Shown here in pieces: positions 23,788 through 23,867 of a stretch of DNA of 23,867 nt. The position numbers and the translations under genes are program-made. Numbering within the stretch: the stretch's first letter is position 1; every line of letters starts with the position of its first letter. The stretch is from a bacterium (GTDB lineage Bacteria; Verrucomicrobiota; Verrucomicrobiae; Opitutales; Opitutaceae), in assembly GCA_021780625.1 (NCBI GenBank), contig JAJXYI010000107.1, forward strand, positions 1 to 23,867, written 5' to 3'. Below the pieces are notes generated by a model that was not told the origin of the DNA, searched no databases, and saw only the letters and a list, made by a program, of their open reading frames with translations.

Positions 23788-23844
23788 GGATTGGTCGATT
23801 CCGAGGACAGGAGCCTAAAGCTTACCGCAGGAATCGACCAATCC
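23788..23844. repeat. Perfect 15-bp inverted repeat at the right edge
   Basis: GGATTGGTCGATTCC (23788-23802) and GGAATCGACCAATCC (23830-23844) are perfect inverted copies around 27 nt. Each outer side carries TTGACG followed by purines (23776-23781 and 23850-23855) in direct orientation. As RNA this is a long stable stem. It could also be a pair of operator half-sites or the ends of a tiny element. No coding content is seen. The flanking gene to the right is outside the window. Confidence 0.6.
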
Positions 23845-23867
23845 GCCCCTTGACGCGGAAGAGGAGG

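Overview
The window is GC-rich, with mostly leaderless or weak-SD starts. Its gene families are typical of soil or freshwater Verrucomicrobiota, most like Opitutaceae: a DUF5107-TPR protein, a sugar-porter MFS, an orphan MacB/FtsX 'ADOP' permease, REP-associated tyrosine transposases and RHS debris. The taxonomic call is an inference from gene content, not from a marker gene.

Layout. Positions 1-515 hold a solo right end of a RayT-type repeat and an otherwise gene-poor stretch. Positions 522-2136 encode an exported, extremely alanine-rich protein and a predicted outer-membrane beta-barrel, followed by strong hairpins. Positions 2244-3290 are a complete REP-associated transposase element bounded by 24-bp inverted repeats. 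Positions 3450-3925 are a decayed RHS-repeat fragment with a frameshift. Positions 4098-5963 encode a polytopic GT-C-like glycosyltransferase. Positions 6022-6321 are wreckage of a second RayT element, with its left end duplicated as a perfect 57-bp tandem repeat. Positions 6456-8888 (minus) encode a lone ADOP-type ABC permease.

Regulated modules. A TetR regulator (minus, 9270-9902) faces a DsrE-like gene and a PNPOx-like flavoprotein gene. The divergent region carries two near-identical 16-bp palindromes, one lying exactly between a plausible -35 and -10, so autoregulated repression is a strong inference. Next, an AraC regulator (minus, 11282-12196) faces a tightly spaced plus-strand cluster: secreted GH35 beta-galactosidase, cytoplasmic DUF5107-TPR protein, sugar-porter MFS, and Tat-exported GH2 hydrolase (12321-22582). 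This reads as a beta-galactoside (or related glycoside) utilisation operon. Sugars would be cut outside the cytoplasm, imported by the MFS, and handled inside by the DUF5107 protein. No SusC/SusD pair is present.

The right edge has a small cupin (minus), a stand-alone Lrp/AsnC ligand-binding (RAM) domain protein (plus), and a perfect 15-bp inverted repeat. I see no rRNA, tRNA or CRISPR. The least explained items are the RayT repeat family with its tandem left ends, the DUF5107-TPR protein inside the sugar operon, and the alanine-rich/beta-barrel pair.
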